Part shown: in pieces, positions 20,038-28,621 of the stretch | How the letters are laid out: each line of letters opens with the position of its first letter | Numbering within the stretch: position 1 is the first letter of the stretch | DNA from: Endobacterium cereale | GTDB taxonomy: Bacteria; Pseudomonadota; Alphaproteobacteria; Rhizobiales; Rhizobiaceae | Direction of reading: 5' to 3' | NCBI RefSeq assembly: GCF_009617585.1 | Contig: NZ_WIXI01000022.1 | Coordinates: 248,001-312,000 of the forward strand | DNA: 64,000 nt | The notes under the pieces: model-generated | Databases searched by the model: none | Told to the model about the DNA's origin: nothing | Seen by the model: the letters and a program-made list of their open reading frames with translations, nothing else | Made by a program: the position numbers and the translations under genes

Positions 20038-20060
20038 TTTTGAATCAACGGGATTCAAAA
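20038..20060. repeat. Perfect 9-bp inverted repeat with a GANTC site in each arm
   Basis: TTTTGAATC (20038-20046) and GATTCAAAA (20052-20060) are exact reverse complements around AACGG. Each arm ends in a GANTC site. The symmetry suits a dimeric DNA-binding protein, or a hairpin, in the dnaA upstream region; no protein can be named. Confidence 0.55.
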
Positions 20061-20262
20061 ATGAGGGGAATACTGGACGCGCGATAAGCGAAAAAATAAA
20101 AATTCGCTTGACTCAAAATCGGACAGGTAGCCCACCCCAAAAATCAGTGCAATGCAACCTTTCCTTCCATAAGCATTTGATTTTCAACGAATTTTTATGT
20201 CACTGACTTGTTATCAATTAGTCAAATAAGCCGGACAAGGATTCCCGCATAGCGGGAACGTG

Positions 20263-20290
20263 AAAAAGCCCGGTCAACGACCAGGCTTTA
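20263..20290 (-). terminator. Rho-independent terminator of rpsT
   Basis: A hairpin (AAAGCC-C-GGT / ACC-A-GGCTTT with one mismatch, loop CAACG) lies 25 bp past the rpsT stop; read on the minus strand it is followed by five T residues. Confidence 0.8.
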
Positions 20291-20315
20291 TTCATAACAG
20301 CGATTTTGACGTTGA

Positions 20316-20582
20316 TTAGGCCGAAAGGGCCTTAACGCGCTTGGCAAGACGCGAGACCTTACGGTCTGCAGTGTTGCCATGCATGACGCCCTTGGTGGCG
20401 GCGCGCTGAATTTCCGGCTGAGCGGCCTTGAGGGCTGCTGCTGCGACCGTCAGGTCACCCGTTGCGATAGCTTCTTCGACCTTGCGGATGAAGCCACGAA
20501 CGCGCGAACGACGAGCCTTGTTGACTGCGGTACGGCGAGCGATCTTGCGGGTCGCCTTTTTCGCCGAAGTTGTATTGGCCAT
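20316..20582 (-). CDS. rpsT: Small ribosomal subunit protein bS20
   Basis: This 88-residue, highly basic helical protein binds 16S rRNA early in 30S assembly. [17 protein letters not shown] at the start and [16 protein letters not shown] are typical. It is monocistronic, with a clear terminator downstream. The position between dnaA and mutM is conserved in Rhizobiales. Confidence 0.96.
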   Translation of the reverse strand: MANTTSAKKATRKIARRTAVNKARRSRVRGFIRKVEEAIATGDLTVAAAALKAAQPEIQRAATKGVMHGNTADRKVSRLAKRVKALSA

Positions 20583-20800
20583 CTCATGCCTCTCTACGAA
20601 TTCGAACCAAAACTCCACCATCGCCGCGAAGGGTCGTTGCGACCTCACCATTCAGCAATTCGGGAGCAATAGAGGAAGCCGTGATCAGGCTTTCCCAACT
20701 GTGGAGGGGCGTATAGCCTTAATGGGCCCAGTCGTCAACGCGCAATTTCACCGGTTTTGCCCGGATTGCGAGTCTTTTCGCAAGCCGCGCCACCTCAACC

Positions 20801-21691
20801 TCACCTTTGGCACTGCGGGCAATAAAAAGACGAGCGCCCGGCCTGGGTGACGCGATGGATCACGCCCGTACATTCCGGCGTGCGGCAAGCCTGCCCTTCC
20901 CTATCATACACAGAGAAGGAATGCTGAAAGTAACCAAGCGTGCCATCCGTCTGGATATGATCCCTGAGCGAGGAGCCACCGGCGGCGATGGCATCGGCGA
21001 TGACCTCACGGATGGCTTGCGTTAAAGCCACCAGCTCTTTCTTCGGTTTGCCGGTCGGGGTGACGGTGGTGCCGGATGCCCGAAGTGGCGACAGATGTGA
21101 ACGCCACAAGGCCTCGCAGACATAAATATTACCCAGGCCCGCGATATTGCTCTGGTCAAGGAGCGCGCTTTTGAGCGGTTGGATCTTTCCGGCAAAGCGT
21201 TTGGCCAGATGATCAGCCCCTAGAATATTGCCGGTGGGTTCCGGGCCAAGCTCGGCAAAGGCAGGATAGGTATCGAGTTCGGTTCGTGCCCACAGATGCA
21301 TGAAGCCGAAACGACGCGGGTCGTTATATATGACACGCATCGGGCCGGACGGCGTCGTCAGATGAAAGATGACGTGATCGTGTTTTTCGTCCTTGGAGCG
21401 GGCATGATGGAAATTGCCGGGCAGCTCAGCGCCTGCCCCTTCTTCTATTCGGAAGGACCCGGACATGCCGAGATGGGCAATCACAGTCATGCCGTTTTCG
21501 AGGTCGATCAGCAGATATTTGGCGCGGCGCCCCAAGGCAGCAATGCGCTGCCCTGCTATGCGATCACCAAAATTTTCCGGAAACGGAAACCGCAGGTCGG
21601 GGCGGCGAAGCTCCAGCTTTGTGACGGTCGCGCCTTCCATGACCGGCGAGAGGCCTCGACGGACGGTTTCGACCTCTGGCAATTCGGGCAT
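20801..21691 (-). CDS. mutM: Formamidopyrimidine-DNA glycosylase
   Basis: MutM removes 8-oxoguanine and formamidopyrimidines from DNA and cuts the strand. The 296-residue protein starts MPELPEVET, where the Pro after the removed Met is the catalytic base, and ends with the zinc finger CRTPEC...FYCPQCQR. Other conserved parts are [18 protein letters not shown] and [19 protein letters not shown]. Translation must start at 21691 to expose the catalytic Pro. It is divergent from ubiE. Confidence 0.96.
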   Translation of the reverse strand: MPELPEVETVRRGLSPVMEGATVTKLELRRPDLRFPFPENFGDRIAGQRIAALGRRAKYLLIDLENGMTVIAHLGMSGSFRIEEGAGAELPGNFHHARSKDEKHDHVIFHLTTPSGPMRVIYNDPRRFGFMHLWARTELDTYPAFAELGPEPTGNILGADHLAKRFAGKIQPLKSALLDQSNIAGLGNIYVCEALWRSHLSPLRASGTTVTPTGKPKKELVALTQAIREVIADAIAAGGSSLRDHIQTDGTLGYFQHSFSVYDREGQACRTPECTGVIHRVTQAGRSSFYCPQCQR

Positions 21692-21852
21692 GGCTTTCCT
21701 AACTTCCTGTTTCAACGTCCGGCGGACTGCTCTATAGACCAAGCATAAGACGCCGCATGCACTTCATCACATAGTGTGCGGACAGGCCATTCGCCATGGC
21801 CCGATCGACCAGACACATGCCCCATAAGCGGGACAAGAAAGAGGACAACTCC

Positions 21853-22629
21853 ATGGCTGAGACCCGAACCCAGGCAGACGGCGGCATGGAAACCTCCTAC
21901 GGTTTTCGCGAGGTCAATACTGGCGAGAAACAGGGCCTCGTCAACGACGTCTTTCACAAGGTCGCCAAGCGTTATGACGTGATGAACGACGTCATGTCGG
22001 TCGGCATGCACCGCATCTGGAAGGATGCGATGATCAATGCCTTGAACCCGCGCAAGGACGCCGGTTACCGCTTTCTCGACGTGGCAGGCGGCACCGGCGA
22101 TATCGCCTTCCGTATCGTCGAAGCCTCCGACAAACAGGCCAAGGGCACGGTTCTCGATATCAACGGTTCGATGCTGGGCGTCGGTGCCGAGCGCGCAACC
22201 AAGAAGAAGCTCGCCGATAACCTGACCTTCGTCGAAGCCAACGCGGAAGAACTGCCCTTCGAGAACAATTCCTTCGACGCCTATACGATCGCCTTCGGCA
22301 TTCGCAACGTGCCGCGTATCGACGTAGCATTGTCGGAAGCCTATCGCGTGCTGAAGCGTGGTGGACGTCTTCTCGTTTTGGAATTTTCGGAAGTCGACCT
22401 GCCGCTTCTGGAGCGCGTTTATGAAGAGTGGTCGTTCAAGGCCATCCCGCAGTTCGGCAAGATGATCACCGGTGATGCCGAGCCCTACCAATATCTGGTG
22501 GAATCGATCCGCAAGTTTCCCAACCAGGAAAACTTTGCGACGATGATCCGCACCGCCGGTTTTTCGCGTGTCAGCTTCACCAATTACACCGGTGGCATTG
22601 CCGCCCTGCATTCCGGCTGGAAGCTTTAA
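21853..22629 (+). CDS. ubiE: Demethylmenaquinone/ubiquinone methyltransferase UbiE
   Basis: UbiE performs the C-methylation step of ubiquinone synthesis. The 258-residue enzyme has [19 protein letters not shown], motif [16 protein letters not shown], and the signature [17 protein letters not shown] and [12 protein letters not shown]. Starting at 21853 places AAAGAGGA at a suitable distance; ATGs further upstream (21796) only add a basic leader. ubiB follows 9 bp later in the same operon. Confidence 0.95.
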   Translation: MAETRTQADGGMETSYGFREVNTGEKQGLVNDVFHKVAKRYDVMNDVMSVGMHRIWKDAMINALNPRKDAGYRFLDVAGGTGDIAFRIVEASDKQAKGTVLDINGSMLGVGAERATKKKLADNLTFVEANAEELPFENNSFDAYTIAFGIRNVPRIDVALSEAYRVLKRGGRLLVLEFSEVDLPLLERVYEEWSFKAIPQFGKMITGDAEPYQYLVESIRKFPNQENFATMIRTAGFSRVSFTNYTGGIAALHSGWKL

Positions 22630-22638
22630 GGGCATCGC

Positions 22639-24201
22639 ATGAGCACGATCGGCGCCTATTTCCGCCTGAGCCGCGTGGGCTGGGTTCTCGTCCGCGAAGG
22701 CGTGGTCTCGGCACTGCCAACGCAAGGCATGCCGCCGATGCTGGCATTTGCCAAATCGTTGACCCGCATCTTTGTCAAACCGCGCTCCATCAAGGAAAGC
22801 CGTGCCGAACGGCTGGCCCGCGCCGTCTCGCGGCTTGGACCTTCCTATGTGAAGATCGGCCAGTTTCTGGCAACCCGGCCGGACGTGGTCGGTGTCGACT
22901 GGTCTGCCGATCTGGCGCTGTTGCAGGACCGGATGGCGTTTTTCCCGACCGCCATTTCCAAGGGCCAGATCGAAACGTCGCTCGGTCGGCCGATCGATGA
23001 CCTTTACACCTCTTTCGGTGAGCCGATTGCCGCAGCCTCCATCGCGCAGGTGCATCCGGCCGAAGTGGCGGGCAAGAAGGTTGCCGTGAAGGTCGTGCGC
23101 CCCGGCGTGCGTCAGCGCTTTGCCAACGATATCGAGGGCATGTATCTGGTCGCACACATGCAGGAGCGCTTCATGCGCTCCTCTCGGCGCCTGCGTCCCG
23201 TTGAAGTGACACGCACGCTGGAACAGACCACCAAGCTGGAAATGGACCTGCGGCTGGAAGCAGCAGCGCTTTCGGAAATCGGCGAGAACACCAGGGACGA
23301 TCCCGGTTTTCGCGTGCCGAACGTGGACTGGGAGCGCACAGGCCGCGACGTCATCACCATGGAGTGGATCGACGGCGTGAAAATGTCGGACGTGGCTGCT
23401 CTTCGCGCCGCCGGCCACGATCTCGACCAGCTTGCCGAAACGCTGATCCAGTCCTTCCTGCGCCATACGCTGCGCGACGGTTTCTTCCACGCCGACATGC
23501 ATCCCGGCAATCTGTTCGTCGATCCGAAAGGCATCATCGTCGCCGTAGACATGGGTATTGTCGGACGCCTTGGCAAAAAGGAACGGCGTTTCCTTGCCGA
23601 AATTCTCTACGGCTTCATTACCCGCGATTACATGCGCGTCGCGCAGGTGCATTTCGAGGCCGGTTACGTGCCGAGCCACCATGATATTGCGAGCTTCGCG
23701 CAGGCGATCCGGGCGATCGGCGAGCCGATCCACGGACAGCCGGCCGAAACCATTTCCATGGCGCGTCTGCTGGCGCTGCTGTTCGAAGTGACCGACCTGT
23801 TTGAGATGGAAACGCGGCCCGAGCTGATCATGCTGCAAAAGACCATGGTCGTGGTCGAGGGCGTGTCGCGCATGCTCAACCCGCGTTTCAACATGTGGAA
23901 GGCATCCGAACCGGTCGTCGGCCAATGGATCCGTGACAATCTCGGCCCAAAGAGGATCATGACGGACCTCAAGGACGGCATGACGGCTGCGGTGAAACTG
24001 GCGGAAGCCCTGCCGGAAATTGCCGCCAAGACCGAGAAATTCCATGGCCAGCTGTTGCAGATGAGCGAACACGGCATTCGCTTCGATGCCCAGACAGCGG
24101 AAGCGATCGGCAAGGCCGAGGCGCGGCATACCCGCTCCGGCCGACTGGCTCTGTGGGTGATCGCGATCGCATTGGTCGCGATTGCGGTGATGCTGGCCTG
24201 A
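22639..24201 (+). CDS. ubiB: UbiB atypical kinase/ATPase for ubiquinone synthesis
   Basis: UbiB is a protein-kinase-like ATPase at the inner membrane that supports ubiquinone synthesis. The 520-residue protein has the family KxGQ motif (YVKIGQFLATRPD), the Ala-rich loop AAASIAQVH in place of a kinase P-loop, the catalytic FHADMHPGNLF, the metal-binding VDMGIVG, and a C-terminal transmembrane helix (LWVIAIALVAIAVMLA). It is co-directional with ubiE. Confidence 0.95.
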   Translation: MSTIGAYFRLSRVGWVLVREGVVSALPTQGMPPMLAFAKSLTRIFVKPRSIKESRAERLARAVSRLGPSYVKIGQFLATRPDVVGVDWSADLALLQDRMAFFPTAISKGQIETSLGRPIDDLYTSFGEPIAAASIAQVHPAEVAGKKVAVKVVRPGVRQRFANDIEGMYLVAHMQERFMRSSRRLRPVEVTRTLEQTTKLEMDLRLEAAALSEIGENTRDDPGFRVPNVDWERTGRDVITMEWIDGVKMSDVAALRAAGHDLDQLAETLIQSFLRHTLRDGFFHADMHPGNLFVDPKGIIVAVDMGIVGRLGKKERRFLAEILYGFITRDYMRVAQVHFEAGYVPSHHDIASFAQAIRAIGEPIHGQPAETISMARLLALLFEVTDLFEMETRPELIMLQKTMVVVEGVSRMLNPRFNMWKASEPVVGQWIRDNLGPKRIMTDLKDGMTAAVKLAEALPEIAAKTEKFHGQLLQMSEHGIRFDAQTAEAIGKAEARHTRSGRLALWVIAIALVAIAVMLA

Positions 24202-24248
24202 CGGTCAGAACAAGAAGGAACGACATGGCCTGTCGCAGCCAGACACGG

Positions 24249-24279
24249 TTGCGAGGGCTGCGGATCAGATAGAATCCGC
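24249..24279 (+). promoter_or_regulatory. Possible promoter/operator of the lyase operon
   Basis: The 93-bp gap after ubiB contains TTGCGA (24249-24254) and TAGAAT (24270-24275) with a short 15-bp spacer, overlapped by the inverted repeat GCGGAT-N8-ATCCGC (24260-24265, 24274-24279). The overlap suggests a regulated promoter for the five-gene catabolic operon; it is a pattern match only. Confidence 0.3.
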
Positions 24280-24294
24280 GCACGGGGAGACAGG

Positions 24295-25932
24295 ATGAAA
24301 AAATCCGACAGCGTGCATGACATGACGAATTCAGAAAAGCAGGGTCCGGCAGAGGACGTCGCAGACCCGCATACCATCATCGAACTGACCGGCCAGCCGC
24401 TCGGTTTTCCCGAACTGATCCGCATTGGTCAGGGCGCTGTTCAAGTCACCGCAGATCCCGAAGGTTTGGCCCGCGTGCGAGTGGCGCGTGCAGTGCTGGA
24501 AAAAGCGATAGACGACGGCATTCCCGTCTATGGCGCCACCACCGGCGTCGGAGCCATGAAAGACGTCGCATGGTCGCCGGAAGAACTCGACGCGTTTAAT
24601 CTCGGCCTCGTGCGCGCCCACCATTTCGGCACCGGCGAACCCTTTCCGATTTCCGTGGTGCGCAACGCCATGGCGCTGCGCGTCAACACGGCGCTGACCG
24701 GTTATGTCGGCTGCTCGACCGATCTGGTGGAAGCCTATCTGGCGCTGCTGGCGGCGGACGTCATTCCCGTCGTGCGCCGCACGGGCTCGATCGGCTGTGC
24801 CGATATCGGCCTGATGGGACAGATCGGCGCGGTGCTGACCGGTGTTGGTGAGGCGCATTATAGAGGTCGCCGCCTCCCCGCCGCACAGGCTTTCGATGAA
24901 GCCGGTCTCAAACCGTTCAAGATGGCACCGCGTGACAGTCTTGCGTCGCTCAGCGTCAATTCCGTCAGTTTTGCCGCTGCCGCTGAGGCGACGCGGGCGG
25001 CGGCCGGTGCGATCCGCACCATGCTGGCGACAGGCCTTGCCGCATCTGCCGCAATGGGTGGCTCGCGTGACCCATGGATTGCCGTTACCCATGTCGGCAC
25101 CCCGCGTGAGGCGATGATCGGCAAATGGCTGTGCAACGCATCCGGCGGCTGGTCTGATGGCGGACAGGAATGGCCGACCGCCACGCATGTGCAGGATCCG
25201 CTTAGCTTGCGCATGATCGCGCAGGTTTTCGGATCGGTATTCGAAGCCGTGCTGACGGCGGGACACAAGGTGCTGGCGGCGACCGGACGCTCGGACGACA
25301 ATCCCGTCATCGTCGATGGCCGGGTGCTGACCTCCGGCGGTTCCCTTCCTCTCGACGTAACGGTACTGCTCGAATCCGCCTCGCTCACCATGGCGCATGC
25401 GGCTCGGAATGCCTTCAACCGCTGTGTTCTGCTCGGTAATGGCCAACGGCGTGACCTGCCGGTGAACCTCGTGCCGCACGGGCGCATCGCCACCGGTTTC
25501 GGGCCGATCATCAAGCTCGCCGGCGAAATCTTTTCGCGGGTGTTGTCGATGACCAATCCGGTTTCGGCGCAGTCGCTGGTCGTGTCCGGCGGTATGGAAG
25601 ATGAGGCAGCTTTTCTGCCTCTGGTGATCGAACGGTTTGAACGGCAGACGCAGGCGCTGAAACGTCTGGCGGCGCTGGAGGCGCTGCTCGCGGCACAGGC
25701 GATGGATATCTGCAGCGACAGGCCGGGTGGTGCAGCCAAACTGGTTTACGACGTGGTGCGCCGGCATGCGGATTTTTATACCGTCGACCGGCCGCTTTCG
25801 GCAGAAGTGGAGGCGATCGAGTTAGACCTTGCTTCGGAAGAGTTCCTTACCGAGCTTATCGCCATCTCGCCGATCCATGCTATCGATGGATTTTTCGCAC
25901 TGGGCAGTTTTGGCGCTCAGGCGGCAGAATGA
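24295..25932 (+). CDS. Histidine-ammonia-lyase-fold protein without the MIO triad; probable betaine lyase (ergothionase-like)
   Basis: This 545-residue protein belongs to the HAL/PAL aromatic amino-acid lyase fold: YGATTGVG (79-86, matching HAL YGINTGFG), VQDPLSLRMIAQVFG, SDDNPVIV and an acidic MEDEAAFLPL are all in place. At the site where HAL has GSVGASGDL, whose Ala-Ser-Gly forms the MIO cofactor, it reads GSIGCADIG (164-172). It therefore cannot make MIO in the usual way. Lyases of this fold that expel trimethylamine from histidine betaines such as ergothioneine are known, and the good leaving group makes MIO unnecessary. Neighbouring hydratase, desulfurase-family and hydantoinase genes support such a role. 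Start at 24295 or the ATG at 24322. The exact substrate is inferred. Confidence 0.85.
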   Translation: MKKSDSVHDMTNSEKQGPAEDVADPHTIIELTGQPLGFPELIRIGQGAVQVTADPEGLARVRVARAVLEKAIDDGIPVYGATTGVGAMKDVAWSPEELDAFNLGLVRAHHFGTGEPFPISVVRNAMALRVNTALTGYVGCSTDLVEAYLALLAADVIPVVRRTGSIGCADIGLMGQIGAVLTGVGEAHYRGRRLPAAQAFDEAGLKPFKMAPRDSLASLSVNSVSFAAAAEATRAAAGAIRTMLATGLAASAAMGGSRDPWIAVTHVGTPREAMIGKWLCNASGGWSDGGQEWPTATHVQDPLSLRMIAQVFGSVFEAVLTAGHKVLAATGRSDDNPVIVDGRVLTSGGSLPLDVTVLLESASLTMAHAARNAFNRCVLLGNGQRRDLPVNLVPHGRIATGFGPIIKLAGEIFSRVLSMTNPVSAQSLVVSGGMEDEAAFLPLVIERFERQTQALKRLAALEALLAAQAMDICSDRPGGAAKLVYDVVRRHADFYTVDRPLSAEVEAIELDLASEEFLTELIAISPIHAIDGFFALGSFGAQAAE

Positions 25933-25985
25933 ATGGCGATGAAAGACGAAGCATAAGTCAAGCAGGATAGCCGGGAGGCAGGGCA

Positions 25986-27367
25986 ATGGCGGATTTCGAT
26001 CTCGTGCTGCAGGGAACGGTGGTTCTGCCGGACCGTATTGTCGATCAGGGTTATGTCGCCGTGCACGCGGGTAAAATTGCCCAGATCGGCATCGGCGTTC
26101 CGCCCGCAGCTCACGAACGACATCTGCTCGGTCATGGAGCGCTGATCCTGCCCGGCGCAATCGATGCGCAGGTCCACTCGCTGTCCCAGAAGGATCAGGA
26201 GGATTTTGTCTGGTCCACCCGTTCGGCGGCAGCAGGTGGTGTCACCACCATTGTCGACATGCCCTATGACGAAGGCGATCTGGTTTGTTCGGCCGAGGCC
26301 GTGAAACGCAAGATCGACCATGCAGCCCCACAGGCACGTGTGGATTTTGCACTCTACGGCACGATCGACCCCGAAGAGGGTCCTGCCCGTATTCCCGAAA
26401 TGGTCGAGGCAGGTGTCGCCGCCTTCAAGTTCTCCACTTTCGGCACCGATCCAAAACGGTTTCCGCGCATTCCCCCTGCCCTGCTTGACGCCTGTTTTGC
26501 CGCCATTGCTCCGACCGGATTGACTGCCGGTGTGCACAATGAAGATGACGAGGCGGTGCAGGCCTATCTGGCCACCGTCAAAGCCAGCAGTATCAGCGAC
26601 TGGCGGGCGCATGGACTTTCCCGCCCGCCGATTACCGAGCTTCTGGCCATGCACACGATATTCGAAACCGGCGCACAGACCGGCTGCCCGGCGCATGTGG
26701 TGCATTGTTCGCTGGGCCGCGGTTACGACATAGCGGCCGCCTATCGCCGCGATGGTTTTGAAGCGACCGTCGAATGCTGCATCCATTACCTGACGCTGGA
26801 TGAGGAAAACGATGTCAAACGCCTTGGCGGCAAGGCCAAGATAAACCCGCCCATTCGTCCCCGCGCCGAGGTGGAGGCGCTTTGGCGCAGGATCGCCGAC
26901 GGCAAGGTGTGGCTAGTCTCGACCGACCATGTAAGCTGGTCGGAGGATCGCAAGACCAATCCCGACATGCTGAAAAATGCCTCCGGCGTGCCGGGGCTGG
27001 AAGTGATGGTGCCGCTGTTCGTCAAAGGTGCGCTGGAGCGCGGCATTTCGCTGACATGGGCGGCAAAATTGATGGCGGAAAATCCGGCAAGGCATTTTCG
27101 CTTGACCATGTGAAGGGTTCGCTGACCGTTGGGCGCGATGCCGATATCGTGGTGCTGACACCGGAAGAAAACGTTTATGAAGCAGCGGCGCATGGCAACA
27201 ATGTCGTCGGCTGGAGCCCCTATGACGGCATTCGGCTGCCCTATAGCGTGCAGGCGACCTATCTGCGCGGCAGGCTGGCTGCCCGCGAGGGACATGTGAT
27301 GGCGGAACCGGGACGTGGCCAATTTATTCGGCCGCCAGTGAGACATATATTAAAAGGGGATATTTGA
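25986..27367 (+). pseudogene. Hydantoinase/dihydropyrimidinase-like amidohydrolase, frame broken near its 3' end
   Basis: This amidohydrolase opens a cyclic amide such as a hydantoin. The first frame runs to a stop at 27113 after AENPARHF; the family's closing segment (SLDHVKGSLTVGRDADIVVL onward) continues in the -1 frame to 27367. One extra T in the TTTT run at 27095-27098 would join them exactly. This may be a recent mutation, a sequencing error, or slippage on the T run. Metal ligands mostly remain: carboxylated Lys in AFKFS, His in GVHNED, HVVHCS and the Asp in STDHVS, but the usual HxH reads QVH (Gln62, His64). The 3' end overlaps the next start by one base (TGATG). Confidence 0.82.
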
Positions 27368-28617
27368 TGAAGTCCAATCTACCGGTCGATGCCACCCGTA
27401 TTGCTCAGGATATCGAAGCGCTTTCCGAAATTACCGAACCGGGGCGACCGTGGACACGAAGGGCGTTTTCACCGCTGTTTCTGGAGGGTCGCGCCTATGT
27501 GGAACGACGGATGAAAGATGCCGGGCTGGAAACGCATATCGACCATGCCGGCAATCTGATCGGTCGCCGACCCGGAAGGAAGGGCGTTGGCACGCTGATG
27601 CTCGGTTCGCATTCGGACACGGTACCGGAAGGCGGGCGGTTCGATGGCATTGCCGGGTTGATTGCGGCTCTGGAAGTGGCGCGCTCGCTTTCCGACAGGG
27701 GCATCGAACTCGATCACGATCTGGAAGTTGTAGACTTTCTGGCCGAAGAGGTCAGTCCGTTCGGTGTCTCATGCATCGGCAGCCGCGGCATGACCGGGCA
27801 ACGGCCGCAAGCCTGGCTGGAGCGCATGGCCGATGGCCGCACCCTGGCTGACGGCATCGCCGAAGTGGGTGGGGATGTGACGACCGCGACCGCCCGCGAC
27901 GACATAAAGGGGTTTCTCGAACTGCATATCGAGCAGGGCACGGTGCTGGAGCGTGAAGGCATCAATATAGGCGTTGTGACGGCGATTTCCGGCATTACCC
28001 GTATCGAGATCATCATCGAAGGCCGTGCGGACCACGCAGGTACGACCACGATGCCGTTTCGCAAGGATGCGCTTGTGGCAGCCTCCGAGATCGTTCTGGC
28101 CATTCGTGAAACGGGCTTGGAACTCTCGAAGACGCCCGGACATTTTACAGCCACTGTTGGCGAATTCGCCATCGAGCCGAATGCCGCCAATGTCGTGCCC
28201 TCCCGGGTGCGCATGCTGATTGACGCGCGCGCCGAATTTGCCGGCGACATGGAGCTTTTTTCTGCGCAGGTTGAGCGGATCGCCACACAGACGGCGGAAC
28301 GCTGGGGTGTGACCATCGCTGCACCGGAGCGGATTTCTCATGTGGTGGCCACACCTTGTGACGCCGGCCTGCTGGACATCCTTGAACAGACTGCAGGCCG
28401 TTCGGGCATCACTCATCGTCGCATGGCGTCGGGTGCCGGTCACGACACGGGCTGGATCGCCAAGGTGGCACCGGCAGCGATGATCTTTGTGCCCTGCAAG
28501 GACGGGCGCAGCCATTCCGCCGATGAATGGGCGGAAACCAATGATATCGCGCTTGGAACGGCCGTGCTGTTTGAAGCCGTGCAGGAAATGGACCGGAGAT
28601 TGTCTGAGGAGAGCTGA
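27367..28617 (+). CDS. M20-family Zn-dependent N-carbamoyl amino acid hydrolase/allantoate amidohydrolase-like
   Basis: This ~416-residue enzyme belongs to the M20 hydantoinase/carbamylase group, which removes carbamoyl groups from N-carbamoyl amino acids or allantoate. Metal and substrate motifs are GSHSDTVPEGGRFDG, the Glu pair in LAEEVSPFG, LELHIEQG, the dimerisation-domain RADHAGTTTMPFRKDA, and the closing GAGHDTGWIA and GRSHSADEWAE. In this operon the logical substrate is N-carbamoyl-glutamate made from hydantoin-5-propionate. The start overlaps the preceding stop (TGATG), so translation is coupled. Confidence 0.88.
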   Translation: MKSNLPVDATRIAQDIEALSEITEPGRPWTRRAFSPLFLEGRAYVERRMKDAGLETHIDHAGNLIGRRPGRKGVGTLMLGSHSDTVPEGGRFDGIAGLIAALEVARSLSDRGIELDHDLEVVDFLAEEVSPFGVSCIGSRGMTGQRPQAWLERMADGRTLADGIAEVGGDVTTATARDDIKGFLELHIEQGTVLEREGINIGVVTAISGITRIEIIIEGRADHAGTTTMPFRKDALVAASEIVLAIRETGLELSKTPGHFTATVGEFAIEPNAANVVPSRVRMLIDARAEFAGDMELFSAQVERIATQTAERWGVTIAAPERISHVVATPCDAGLLDILEQTAGRSGITHRRMASGAGHDTGWIAKVAPAAMIFVPCKDGRSHSADEWAETNDIALGTAVLFEAVQEMDRRLSEES

Positions 28618-28621
28618 CACG

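Larger units (their letters stand above)
19464..20315. promoter_or_regulatory. Long dnaA-rpsT spacer with clustered GANTC sites and short inverted repeats
   Basis: This 852-bp region has no convincing gene. It holds the dnaA control region. Nine GANTC sites, the target of the CcrM cell-cycle methylase, lie between 19770 and 20244 (at 19770, 19841, 19850, 19988, 20031, 20042, 20052, 20110 and 20240). Hairpins occur at 19655-19675 (TCACATC arms), 19724-19740 (GGGCCGG arms) and 20242-20258 (TTCCCGC arms), and ATAACCAAC at 19754-19762 is inverted at 19799-19807. I found no TTATCCACA-type DnaA boxes, so this is probably not the replication origin itself. Confidence 0.6.

Noticed and set aside
19464..20315. 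Replication origin at dnaA
   Set aside because: No cluster of TTATCCACA-type DnaA boxes was found, and in Rhizobiales the origin is usually elsewhere; the region is kept only as a control region.
21712..24129. 805-codon open frame on the minus strand
   Set aside because: It runs antisense across ubiE and ubiB, whose motifs are complete on the plus strand; the long frame follows from GC-rich codon bias and has no recognisable domain.
24331..25767. 478-codon minus-strand frame opposite the lyase gene
   Set aside because: The plus strand encodes an intact HAL-fold protein; the opposite frame has no domain.
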